DNA of 64,000 nucleotides, from the NCBI GenBank assembly GCA_023451825.1, contig JAEXYA010000007.1:1-64000 (forward strand), read 5' to 3'. A model generated the notes under the pieces. The model saw nothing but the letters and a program-made list of their open reading frames with translations. It made no database searches and was not told the origin of the DNA. Both the position numbers and the translations under genes were made by a program. Below, piece by piece: positions 27,101-34,305 of this stretch; position 1 is the stretch's first letter, and each line of letters begins with the position of its first letter. This DNA is from Pseudomonadota bacterium. Lineage in GTDB: Bacteria > Pseudomonadota > Alphaproteobacteria > Rhizobiales > Xanthobacteraceae.

Positions 27101-30100
27101 CGCGTTTCCACCGGCGACGTGGCGCGCGTGCTGCGCGAAAACGTCGATACCATGATCGGTGGCGTTGTCAGCATCGGTGCAGGCGCGCGGCTTGACGGTG
27201 GCACAGCGCTGATGATCGACGCGACACGGACCACCAATCTGTCTGGCTCGGCACAACTCTCCGCAGCGTCGCTGTCGGTGGCGTCCGGCCGGATTGGCCT
27301 TGGCGGCGGCAGCGACGGGCTCGTCCTCTCGCTTCCGACATTGCAGCAATTGGCGAATACGCAGCATCTGACGCTGCGCAGCTATAGTTCGATCGACTTT
27401 CATGCGTCGCTCAACTTTGGAGGCGCCGGACTTGCGCGGGTGACCCTCGATGCGGGGGCGCTCGCAGGCTATGGCAACAGCAACATCCTCGTCAGCGGCG
27501 ACATCATCGCTCTGGAAAACAGCAGTGGCGGCATGGCCGTTGCTGGCAGCGGCACAGGCACGCTGTCGCTCACGGCGCGTGAACTAATCCTGGGCCAGGG
27601 GACGAAGACCGCCAGCGGTTTCAGCTCGGTCATCCTGACCGGAACCAACGGCATCGTCGGCCAGGGCAAAGGCGGGTTCGATGGCGGCACCGCTTCGCTC
27701 ACGCTCGTGTCGCCGGTTTTGACCGGACGGCAGGCGGCCAACCAATCGATCTCGACCAATGGCGCGCTCAGCCTTGTCGGCACCGGCGGGACATCGACAT
27801 TGGCGTCGGCCGACAGCCTCGGCTCAATCCTCGCCTTGTCCGGCCGCAGTGTCGCGATCGGCGGCAGCATCATCGCTCTCGGCGGTGCGGTGACTGTGAC
27901 TGCGACCGCCGGCAACACGGTGATCGACACCGGCGGATCTATCGATGTCGGCGGCTTTGCCAAGCAATTCTTCGATGTCACCGAATATGCCGGCGCCGGC
28001 CGTATCAGTTTGGCGGCCATCGGCGGCGATATCCTGCTGCGAACAGGTGCGACGCTGAATCTCGCGGCTGTGGCGGGCGGCGGCAATGCCGGTAAGCTCG
28101 ACGTCGCGGCCTTGGGTGGCGGTACGATCGCGCTTGACGGGACCATCGCGGCGCAGGCCGGCGCAGGTGGCAAGGGGGGCGCGTTCGCGCTCGATATCGG
28201 CGCGTTGCCGGACTTCGCCGGGCTCGGCACCAAGCTGAACGACGCCGGATTCTTCGCCTCGCGCCAATTCCGTATCCGCAACGGCAATGTGGAAATCGGT
28301 GGTCTGACCCGTGTCGATGATTTTGCACTGTCGGCCGATATCGGCACCGTCACCGTCACCGGCGTGATCGATGCCCGCGCCACCTATGGCGGACGCATCG
28401 CCATTGCCGGCGGCAACGGCGTGGTCATGCGGAATTCAGCCTCGCTCATGGCGGGCGCCACCGATGCCGTGCTTGGCTCCGGACGGGTCACGCTAGAGGC
28501 TGCCGATGGCCGGCTCGATGTGCAGGGCGGCACCATCGATGTGTCCGGCGGCGAGAGCGGCGTCGTCCGCTTCCGTGCCCGGCGCGAGGCGGGCCCGGAT
28601 TTCATCAAGGTGGACAATCTTTCCGCCAACATTCTCGGTGCTCGGCAGCGCGTGCTGGAAGGTGTCGCGACGTATCAGTCTACCGACGGTACGGTGGAGT
28701 CGCAGTGGGGCACAGCCGTCACCGAGGCCAATACATATTTTGGCAATCGAGCGGCGATCCTCGGTCGCCTCGGCAATCCCGTCGGCGTCACCGTCATGGC
28801 GGGCATCGAGATCACCAGCAATGGTGACCTCGCGCTCGGGTCGGATCTTCATCTTGCCAACAGCTTCGATCCGTCGCTACGCATGGGCAGCCTGACGCTG
28901 CGGGCGGCGGGCAACCTGAAGATCGACGGCAATATCAGCGACGGCTTCTCCAATGCCTCGACCTCGGGCGCGTTGCTGGCCGGCAAGTCATGGGATATCC
29001 GACTGGTCGCCGGCGCCGATCTCAGCGCCGCGAGTGCGCTCACCGTGACACCGCTCGCTGAGATCGCTGCGAATAGCGGCACGATCACCGTCGGCAGCGA
29101 CACCGCCGGCAAGGTCATCCGCACCGGCACCGGCGACATCGCTGCGGTGGCCGGACGCAATCTGCATTTCGCCAACGCCGCCTCGGCGATCTATACGGCT
29201 GGCGAAATGGACACCCGAACCTATACGGATTTCGCGCCGAGAGCCGATGCCGTCTACTCCATCGGCGGCGGGCATCTCTCCGTCTCGGCCGGCAGCGATA
29301 TTTCGGTCAGTATCAAATCCAGTGAGGGGCAGTTCTTCGATTGGCTGATCCGTGCAGCATGGTTGAATCGTGATGACACATTCGTGTCGAGCCCTGGGTC
29401 ACAATCGAGCTGGTGGGTCAAACACGGCGATTTCAAGCAAGGCGTCGGCGCCCTCGGCGGGGGCAATGTCTCGGTGAACGCCGGCGGAAATCTCGGTAAT
29501 CTGGTGGTGGCGCTTGCGACGAATGGACGTGTCCATGGCGGCACGACGACGGTGGCGGACAAGGCTCTCCAGCTTGAGAATGGCGGCGTCATGACGGTCA
29601 GCGCTGGCGGTGCCATCCTGGGCGGCCAGTACTATACCGGCCGCGGCGATGCGACGATCGATGCCGCTTCGTTCGGCGTGGGCCGCCAGGTGTCTTCCAC
29701 GTCGGGAATTCTTACGACGGTCGTCCCATTGTCGCCCATTCTTGCACTCGGCGACGCCACCATGGCCGTCACGACCGCGGGCGACATGCGGGTCCAGACG
29801 GTGGCCGATCCGCTCCTCGCTTATTCGGTGAACTCCGGCCCGTTCATGAGTGGATATTCCGACCGCACGGCCATCAAGCTTACATCGGTTGGCGGCGATA
29901 TCACGCTGGTCAACAGATCGCGGAGCAGCAACGATTTACCGGTCCGCGACAACAACGAATATCTGTCCGAATCCTCTGTCGGCAGGAGTGGAAACCGCTA
30001 TCCGAGCCAAACGCGTATCTTGGCCCTCAATGGTTCGATTGCGAATTGGGGCGTGATCACCACCATGCCGGGCTCCTATCCCGAATTGCGCATCATCGCG

Positions 30101-31951
30101 GCAAAGGATGTCGCGCTTGGTTCGATCTTGATGGCTCGCAGCTCCGCCTCTGTTGTTGCGTCGCCGTTCAAACCTGTCACCGGCATGGAACGGTTCAACG
30201 AAGTCCTCCTGAATCGCGCCGGCATATCCGGTCAAGGCGAACCTGCGCTCTATCAAGGCGGCAATCCAGACCGGCTGGACAATATCGACGACCACGAGCC
30301 GAGCCGAATCTATGCGCTCACGGGATCCATTGACGGCGGCGATCGGAGTTGGGCGCAGAGCGGAAGCGCCATCGACTCCACCGTGGCCGGTGTCACCACG
30401 AGCGAGCAGACCTGGTTCAGGGCGGCCACGGACATCCGGCAGATCAATTTCCGGCTGCGTAATCTCCATCCCACCGATGTCAGTCTGATCCAGGCCGGCA
30501 ATGACATCATCTCCGGTTTGGGCAACGCGGTCAGCGGGATTGCGATCCAGGGGCCGGGGGCGCTGCAACTGCTGGCGGGCCGCGACATCTATGCTCAGCG
30601 GCTCGACATCTATAGCGAGGGCAATCGCGCTTTCAATTACAACGACAACACGCCGCTCTTTAAGTCTGAAATCAAGGGGCTGCCGAGCCAGGGCGCTAGT
30701 GTCACCCTCATGGCGGGGCTCAACAGCGCGGTCGCCTATGACGCGTTTTCGGCGGCCTATCTCGATCCGGCCAATGTCGCAAAAATGGCGAGCTGGCTGA
30801 CCGCCACGGATGGTGGCGTGCGCGTGCCGCTCTATCTCACCGACGCCTATGAGACCAGCGTCGGCGGCGCCAGACATGTGTCGCGCCGCGGACTCGTGTC
30901 ATTCGTCGAGAAGATCACCGGCGAAACCCTGTCGCCGCTCGCTGCATGGGCGCGTTTTAGCACTATGCCGGAACTGATGCGACAGGAGTTCATGCGCGAT
31001 GTCTATATGCAGGAGCTGCGCGCAGCCGGCCGTGACCAGAACGATACGAGAGAGACCGGTGGCTATAATCGTGGCTATGCAGCTATCGCCACGCTGTTTC
31101 CGGGCAGCGGCTGGAAGGGCAATGTGCAGTTCGGCAACGGTCTCGTGCGCACCATGTCCGGCGGCGACATCCGTGTGTTGACACCGGGTGGCGGATTACA
31201 GGTCGCGTCGCTCAACAGTCCGGTCGAGGCAGGGTTCGGACTCGTCACGCTGGGCTATGGGCACATCGACATTTTCTCCGGCCGCGATGTGGTGGTGAAC
31301 CGTTCGCGCGTCCTCACCTTCGGTGGCGGCGACGAAATCATCTGGTCGACGCTTGGCGATATCGATGCCGGTCGCGGCGCCAAGACGACGCGCGTGCCGT
31401 CGAAGCCCGAGGTGGTGGTCGATGCGGACGGAAATGTCGATATCGTCGAGAAGTCGGATATTGGCGGCTCCGGCATCGGCACTGTCGAGGGCTTTGCGGG
31501 CGCCGAACCGGGCGACGTCGATCTGATCGCGCCCAAGGGGACCGTCAATGCCGGCGACGCCGGCATCCGTGTCGCCGGCAATTTCAATCTCGCCGCGCTG
31601 CGGGTGTTGAACGTCGCGAATATCGAGGTCAAGGGCCTGTCGAAGGGAGTGCCGGTGGTCGAAGTACCGGATATCGGCGGCTTGAGCGAGACGCCGAAAA
31701 ACACAGCCGGCGATGCTGCAAAACAAGCCGCGAGCCCTACTCAAAACCAGACGCCATCCGTCATCATCGTCGAAGTTCTCGGTTATGGCGGCAGCGACAC
31801 AGAAGACAAGAATGATCAGGACAAGCAGAAGTCACGCGGACGCCAGACCCAAGACATCCGCAATCGCTTCCAGGTAATCGGCGCGGGAGAATTGACCGAA
31901 GATCAAACGAATATTCTGGCATCTGAAAATCGAACGCTTGTTGGGAGGTAA
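21149..31951 (+). CDS. Giant filamentous-haemagglutinin-family exoprotein (TpsA-like)
   Basis: A 3600-residue predicted surface or secreted adhesin. The N-terminus has a long signal region (hydrophobic L-L-A-T-V-S-V-S-A-L-F-A-I-G, cleavage near A-S-A-R-A, residue 42) and an Ala/Gln-rich helical stretch (about 45-105). The TPS/haemagglutination domain follows (about 105-380), with N-R-N-G-I-V-F-G-G-G at residues 208-217 in place of the classical N-P-N-G-I. A very long Gly/Ser/Asn/Thr-rich beta-helix region follows. A conserved-looking block at about 3180-3330 may match DUF3739, and the last 100 residues are charged. ATG at 21149 is preferred; an upstream extension is not signal-like. Such proteins need a TpsB-type Omp85 pore, but none is within the window. 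Confidence 0.93.
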   Translation: MPVRDMIAPAHIASLFIQRSALLATVSVSALFAIGSDASARALNGSGVSASPATIAAGQAQAAQATASRAAQDAQDAMNRATAAIRAVQASQQAARDAARAQPNVAIPNGLVPGGLQVGTGLWQGANRPTESAAGERTTVTVKQLEQKAILEWNSFNVGAKTDLYFDQRAGGTKSAEWIVLNRVLDSSSAPSRILGSIKADGQVYVVNRNGIVFGGGSQVNVGSFIASSLRLTNEQFMAGIAKPLQVGGSAENSYSPPTFGEHGPAVRLDLTSGNQTHPAAVPGRPPGDVTVEAGAVISAAVGGKAMLFAPHVNNGGTISAQNGQVIMAAGEQVYLAPSTTVHGLDVAVSAFMPWLIPGSAPFMAPGPNPGFPFLLELQDRVLAVMDQRAAEVGYRVTNTGVVTSTRGDITLQGREIVQAGVLYANTALNNLGGSVRLQAWSQGALSYFIDDAPMLRSWKSGTLTLAENSVVSVQPDLSDISLIEGSALKTRYEPGRVEMRGNEINIKSGASVIVPAGNINILASANPTAPLEPNSGLGGIVDGSTVNIETNAYLSVAGLLDISIAMERNIVDATLGINELRDSPLYRETALRGLKIKVDRRNSGIFTDGVMAGVEWGGKPGEWTGSRLADLSAWIGNGKTDLGELSTIGGSIYIKSGGSIVTRPGSIMDIAGGSVRYRDGWISTTKLLGADGRIYDIGAARPDQMYFAASNGFTRRHDRWGITEVWTTVFDRSGARFERGYTEGRNAGTVTLYAGEAFALGGKISAGVVTGERQASGNGAVAGTLTIGDDQVANAGWTPDHVIVTDKPLTLADDLSNIGKFYDAATGRTTLYLDAGMLSESGLGKLDLNVGAGFDIAEGAKLVLDPGATLAVNGTASLTLDPVQVNIDGGIRIAGGTVKFTGTIHEASLGAKSVIDVSGQWINELTDGVSTARQRTNGGTLDLRVIALKVEAGATLDVSGGALLSARSGKIGLKVGDAGVINLTNIDAKSLNHLDLRGYAAGAGGSLSITTDAAVQIGGDAPADEAVMHIAGSLFSDRGFRSFGIGTSQGITVPEGARLKQLVTSIDLSAASVLTAASGTATTDVGRLTVLPLWQRAALANNIVGLDADGDVVIGANAWIVTDVRGSVGIDGANLKIDGSIEAPAGSITLNALLGNVTLGNSAALLARGVLVYQPGQAGRVSGEVLDGGSVTVNAISYAMGPGTLIDVSGAAGMIDSAEKGAGAITLNSNGGEISFVGGGVIQGRLFARAGGPNAMGGTLTVSNEGVGGGPTAFEMLTGLLGNLVMDDTNGDGEYTWEDSLDYDYSGVFGFPSGRPFIFTREFVDAFRRTPKFTVAKTVPSGGGYAPVDPTQYGFTAQDIIALRDLVGSGGPDWDLFSIGAALAKTPPAPTLIDTVVNNGGFANLSLASASTIELDAVNLSVSRSISIRGPVVSNGTSSTLAAPYIQMIGGAADAAAFLAGTLNLKSVQTDIRDGNSIRGYQQTILQSDIIRLTSSQAVRTASLTVDGDLILKAGAIYPDSRIDATITAGSSITVQQNGAASRPLSAAGSLTLQAPIITQGGTLLAPFGSISLDASDSLALTAGSVTSVSGAGLHALYGTLMNGETWQVDPGTGAPVMVTAPPEKRITLKGANVAVRSGAVVDITGGGDLRAWEFVPGPGGSHDILNMPGMFAILPSQASAASDTGQRVWLAGGNGLAAGWYTLLPARYALLPGAYAVQMVKGSESTFSAVRTNILADGTTLMSGRLGDSFSGTANELGSSWRVMSGTVLRQYTEYNEASANSFFASETFKLAQYRENGQNIVTPRSPIDAGSVVFKATQALTLDGSLKSSAPGGRGGLVDIVAAKIAVLGAGQDGADLKANGYLVLDATSLSGFGASSLLIGGMRSGDPRGIRLEVSATDIVVRNNAASALTGPEVILAASGLVDVGAGSVILARGEATGRTGDIIVKPQVAAVMTDPDGWDDGNPADDVVLTPSKDYGALIRVSTGDVARVLRENVDTMIGGVVSIGAGARLDGGTALMIDATRTTNLSGSAQLSAASLSVASGRIGLGGGSDGLVLSLPTLQQLANTQHLTLRSYSSIDFHASLNFGGAGLARVTLDAGALAGYGNSNILVSGDIIALENSSGGMAVAGSGTGTLSLTARELILGQGTKTASGFSSVILTGTNGIVGQGKGGFDGGTASLTLVSPVLTGRQAANQSISTNGALSLVGTGGTSTLASADSLGSILALSGRSVAIGGSIIALGGAVTVTATAGNTVIDTGGSIDVGGFAKQFFDVTEYAGAGRISLAAIGGDILLRTGATLNLAAVAGGGNAGKLDVAALGGGTIALDGTIAAQAGAGGKGGAFALDIGALPDFAGLGTKLNDAGFFASRQFRIRNGNVEIGGLTRVDDFALSADIGTVTVTGVIDARATYGGRIAIAGGNGVVMRNSASLMAGATDAVLGSGRVTLEAADGRLDVQGGTIDVSGGESGVVRFRARREAGPDFIKVDNLSANILGARQRVLEGVATYQSTDGTVESQWGTAVTEANTYFGNRAAILGRLGNPVGVTVMAGIEITSNGDLALGSDLHLANSFDPSLRMGSLTLRAAGNLKIDGNISDGFSNASTSGALLAGKSWDIRLVAGADLSAASALTVTPLAEIAANSGTITVGSDTAGKVIRTGTGDIAAVAGRNLHFANAASAIYTAGEMDTRTYTDFAPRADAVYSIGGGHLSVSAGSDISVSIKSSEGQFFDWLIRAAWLNRDDTFVSSPGSQSSWWVKHGDFKQGVGALGGGNVSVNAGGNLGNLVVALATNGRVHGGTTTVADKALQLENGGVMTVSAGGAILGGQYYTGRGDATIDAASFGVGRQVSSTSGILTTVVPLSPILALGDATMAVTTAGDMRVQTVADPLLAYSVNSGPFMSGYSDRTAIKLTSVGGDITLVNRSRSSNDLPVRDNNEYLSESSVGRSGNRYPSQTRILALNGSIANWGVITTMPGSYPELRIIAAKDVALGSILMARSSASVVASPFKPVTGMERFNEVLLNRAGISGQGEPALYQGGNPDRLDNIDDHEPSRIYALTGSIDGGDRSWAQSGSAIDSTVAGVTTSEQTWFRAATDIRQINFRLRNLHPTDVSLIQAGNDIISGLGNAVSGIAIQGPGALQLLAGRDIYAQRLDIYSEGNRAFNYNDNTPLFKSEIKGLPSQGASVTLMAGLNSAVAYDAFSAAYLDPANVAKMASWLTATDGGVRVPLYLTDAYETSVGGARHVSRRGLVSFVEKITGETLSPLAAWARFSTMPELMRQEFMRDVYMQELRAAGRDQNDTRETGGYNRGYAAIATLFPGSGWKGNVQFGNGLVRTMSGGDIRVLTPGGGLQVASLNSPVEAGFGLVTLGYGHIDIFSGRDVVVNRSRVLTFGGGDEIIWSTLGDIDAGRGAKTTRVPSKPEVVVDADGNVDIVEKSDIGGSGIGTVEGFAGAEPGDVDLIAPKGTVNAGDAGIRVAGNFNLAALRVLNVANIEVKGLSKGVPVVEVPDIGGLSETPKNTAGDAAKQAASPTQNQTPSVIIVEVLGYGGSDTEDKNDQDKQKSRGRQTQDIRNRFQVIGAGELTEDQTNILASENRTLVGR

Positions 31952-32006
31952 GTGAAACCGGCACTGATGACGGGCCGCATGCTTTGGACAGGGGGGCGCG
32001 ATATTC

Positions 32007-32035
32007 AGTGGCAGCTCCTGGCGCAAAGCGGACGT
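32007..32035 (+). repeat. Dispersed intergenic repeat, copy 3
   Basis: A 29-base copy with core tggcgcaaa and gcggacgt, preceded by agtggcagctcc. It lies just after the haemagglutinin stop codon and before the convergent iclR stop. Same orientation as copies 1 and 2. Confidence 0.55.
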
Positions 32036-32041
32036 TAAAGC

Positions 32042-32878
32042 CTATAGCGGCGACCTTTCGGCCAGGATCGAATGCGCGAGCGCTGGATGCCTGGCCAGCG
32101 CGACCGATATCATGGCGGCTGCCTCACGCAACGGCGCTACGCGAGTCTCTACGAGCGTTTCGAGATCGACGCGTGCTGATTCTGCAGCGCAGTTGATCGC
32201 TGCGATGACACGATTGGCATGGTCCCTAACGGGGACGGCCACGCCAACGATGCCATATTCGAGCTGATCTTGAATTGCGGCATAGCCGTTGCTCAGAACC
32301 CCTGCAAAAATTGCACGTAGCTCGTCGGCGGACGAGGTCGTGCGCGCGGTGTAGGCGGCAAACGGCGCTTTGGCGAGGAACGCTTCCTGAGCGGGTTGGT
32401 CAAGATAGGTCAGAAGGACATGCCCCGTCGATGTCGCATAAGCCGGTAGTCGATATCCGATCCGGGCGCGGTATCGATTTTCGCGATTGCTGGGAACGTG
32501 CGCGACATAAAGAACGTCGTCGTCATCGAGCAAGGTCATCGACACGGAATCATGAAATGTGTCGGCGACGGCCTGTAGAAAGGAGTCGGCGACTACCTTC
32601 AGGTTCATCGAATTCAGGAATGCGCTGCCCAGCGTTAGAACGCGTGCGCGCAAGATGAAACGTCGTCCGGTCATGGCGATGTAGCCCAGCTTCTGGAGCG
32701 TCAGAAGGCTGCGCCGTGCGGTCGCTGGCGTGATCCCGGTCTTGGTCGAAATCTCCGACAGGGTCATTTCCGGCGTGTCGCCGGTAAAAGCCTGGATGAT
32801 TTCCAAGCCGCGCGCGAGCGCCTCGACGAATTCCGGATCGCGTTCCCGCGGCTCGCCTGACTGGTTTCGAGTTGACAA
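32042..32878 (-). CDS. IclR-family transcriptional regulator
   Basis: A 278-residue IclR-type regulator. The N-terminal winged helix-turn-helix (about residues 15-75) contains F-V-E-A-L-A-R-G-L-E-I-I-Q-A-F and T-G-I-T-P-A-T-A-R-R-S-L-L-T-L. The C-terminal effector domain (about 90-260) contains A-Y-A-T-S-T-G-H-V-L-L and G-I-V-G-V-A-V-P-V-R. No ATG precedes the helix-turn-helix; the TTG at 32878 gives a family-typical N-terminus. The pattern matches the PcaR/PobR subgroup that controls beta-ketoadipate and aromatic pathways. It is divergent from the CoA-transferase operon starting at 33038, its probable target. Confidence 0.88.
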   Translation of the reverse strand: MSTRNQSGEPRERDPEFVEALARGLEIIQAFTGDTPEMTLSEISTKTGITPATARRSLLTLQKLGYIAMTGRRFILRARVLTLGSAFLNSMNLKVVADSFLQAVADTFHDSVSMTLLDDDDVLYVAHVPSNRENRYRARIGYRLPAYATSTGHVLLTYLDQPAQEAFLAKAPFAAYTARTTSSADELRAIFAGVLSNGYAAIQDQLEYGIVGVAVPVRDHANRVIAAINCAAESARVDLETLVETRVAPLREAAAMISVALARHPALAHSILAERSPL

Positions 32879-32900
32879 CGCCGCCTCCCGATTACAGAAT
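32872..32900 (+). promoter_or_regulatory. Candidate sigma-70 promoter for the CoA-transferase operon
   Basis: TTGACA at 32872-32877 and CAGAAT at 32895-32900 with a 17-nt spacer on the plus strand. The -35 overlaps the iclR start codon on the other strand. The -10 is only a partial match. The adjacent palindrome at 32917-32933 would lie just downstream of the predicted transcription start. Confidence 0.4.
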
Positions 32901-32916
32901 TCGCATAACGAAAAAG

Positions 32917-32933
32917 TTTTCGCTAGGCGAAAA
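32917..32933. promoter_or_regulatory. Candidate IclR operator
   Basis: A perfect dyad with arms TTTTCGC and GCGAAAA and a 3-nt centre lies in the iclR/caiB intergenic region. A related weaker dyad (TTCG, CGAA) lies directly upstream at about 32900-32912. IclR-family proteins bind short palindromes of this kind in divergent promoters. Confidence 0.6.
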
Positions 32934-33037
32934 TTAGCATGATTGAAGCGGGGCCGTAAAGTCCGCTCGTTGCGAGGGATGGAAATGAACGGTGGATTGG
33001 GCGACGCTGCCGTCTGTCGCTGCAAGGTGGTATCGTG

Positions 33038-34267
33038 ATGACACGTCCGCTGGACGGCATCCGCATTCTGGACCTTAGCCGCGTGTTTTCTGGCCCATGG
33101 GCGACCCAGATGCTGGGTGATCTCGGCGCCGAGGTCATTAAGGTCGAGCAGCCCGGCCGTGGCGACGACTTGCGTCGGCTTGGGCCGCCATTCCTCTCGG
33201 ATCGGGACGGCAAAGCCACGCCCGAGTCCGCCTATTATCTCAGTACCAACCGCAACAAGAAGTCGATCGCCGTCGATATCGCGACCGGGCAGGGACAGGA
33301 CGTCATACGCCGCCTGGCGGCGGTGTCCGATGTCTGCGTTGAGAATTTCAAGGTCGATAATCTGGCGCGCTACGGTCTCGACTACGCGTCGCTGTCGCAA
33401 GTCAATGAGCGGCTGATCTATTGCTCGATCACCGCCTTCGGCCAGACCGGCCCGTATCGCCACCGTGCCGGCTACGACTCGCTGCTGCAGGCGATGTGCG
33501 GCGTCATGAGCCTGACTGGTCATCCCGACGGCTTACCCGGCGCCGGGCCGATGAAGGTCGGCTTCGTGCTGTCAGACATGATGTCCGGCATGTATGCGAC
33601 AATTGCGATCATGAGCGCGCTCTATGAGCGCGATCGGCGCGACGGTAAGGGTCAACATATCGACATCTCCATGTTCGACGCTCAGGTCGCGGCGATGTCG
33701 CATCAGGCGATGCATTATCTCGTTGCTGGCGAGAACCCCGCGCGGTTCGGAACGGCAGCGCCGTCCGTCGTGCCATCGCAGATGGTGGCTTGCAGCGATG
33801 GTTACATGGTCATCGTGGCCGGTAATGACGATCAGTTCCGCCGCCTGTGCCGCGTACTGAATTGCGAGCGACTTGGGGACGATCCTCGTTATCTCAGTAA
33901 CGGGCTGCGCGTTGCCAACCGTGCCACGCTGATGCCGGTCCTGGAAGCGCAGTTTCGGACTCGCACCAAGGGCGAATGGCTGACGAAGCTCGAAGGTGCG
34001 GGCCTCGTGGCCGGACCGATCAATGACATTTCCGATGTGTTTGCCGATCCTCAGACCGCCGCACGCGAGCTGGTGGTCAAGGCCGATCACCTGCATGCCG
34101 ATGCGATTCCGCTGCTGCGATCGCCGATGCGGTTCTCCGGCACGCCACTCGATTCCTACACGGCGCCACCTGTATCGGGCCAGCATACCGATGAGGTTCT
34201 CGGCGGATTGCTGGAGATCCCGCAGGCGGAGCGCGATGCCATGAGACGCCAGAACACAATTGCCTGA
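33038..34267 (+). CDS. CaiB/BaiF-type (class III) CoA-transferase
   Basis: A 409-residue class III CoA-transferase, which moves CoA between carboxylic acids. The N-terminus P-L-D-G-I-R-I-L-D-L-S-R-V-F-S-G-P and L-G-A-E-V-I-K-V-E are diagnostic. The catalytic Asp that forms the acyl anhydride is Asp180 in F-V-L-S-D-M-M-S-G. Length is typical. The start is ATG 33038; a GTG at 33035 is possible. It is the first gene of the IclR-linked operon, followed by a Bug-type receptor, two thiolases, a DUF35 protein and a CoA ligase. It probably activates an imported organic acid or recycles CoA from a pathway thioester. Confidence 0.93.
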   Translation: MTRPLDGIRILDLSRVFSGPWATQMLGDLGAEVIKVEQPGRGDDLRRLGPPFLSDRDGKATPESAYYLSTNRNKKSIAVDIATGQGQDVIRRLAAVSDVCVENFKVDNLARYGLDYASLSQVNERLIYCSITAFGQTGPYRHRAGYDSLLQAMCGVMSLTGHPDGLPGAGPMKVGFVLSDMMSGMYATIAIMSALYERDRRDGKGQHIDISMFDAQVAAMSHQAMHYLVAGENPARFGTAAPSVVPSQMVACSDGYMVIVAGNDDQFRRLCRVLNCERLGDDPRYLSNGLRVANRATLMPVLEAQFRTRTKGEWLTKLEGAGLVAGPINDISDVFADPQTAARELVVKADHLHADAIPLLRSPMRFSGTPLDSYTAPPVSGQHTDEVLGGLLEIPQAERDAMRRQNTIA

Positions 34268-34305
34268 CTGCCGACGTCAAAAAAAAACATTCCCGGGAGG
34301 AAATC

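Noticed and set aside
21149..31951. Polyketide/NRPS megasynthase as an explanation for the 10.8-kb gene
   Set aside because: No ketosynthase, adenylation or carrier-protein motifs; Gly/Ser/Asn-rich repeats and the N-terminal TPS-like domain indicate a haemagglutinin.
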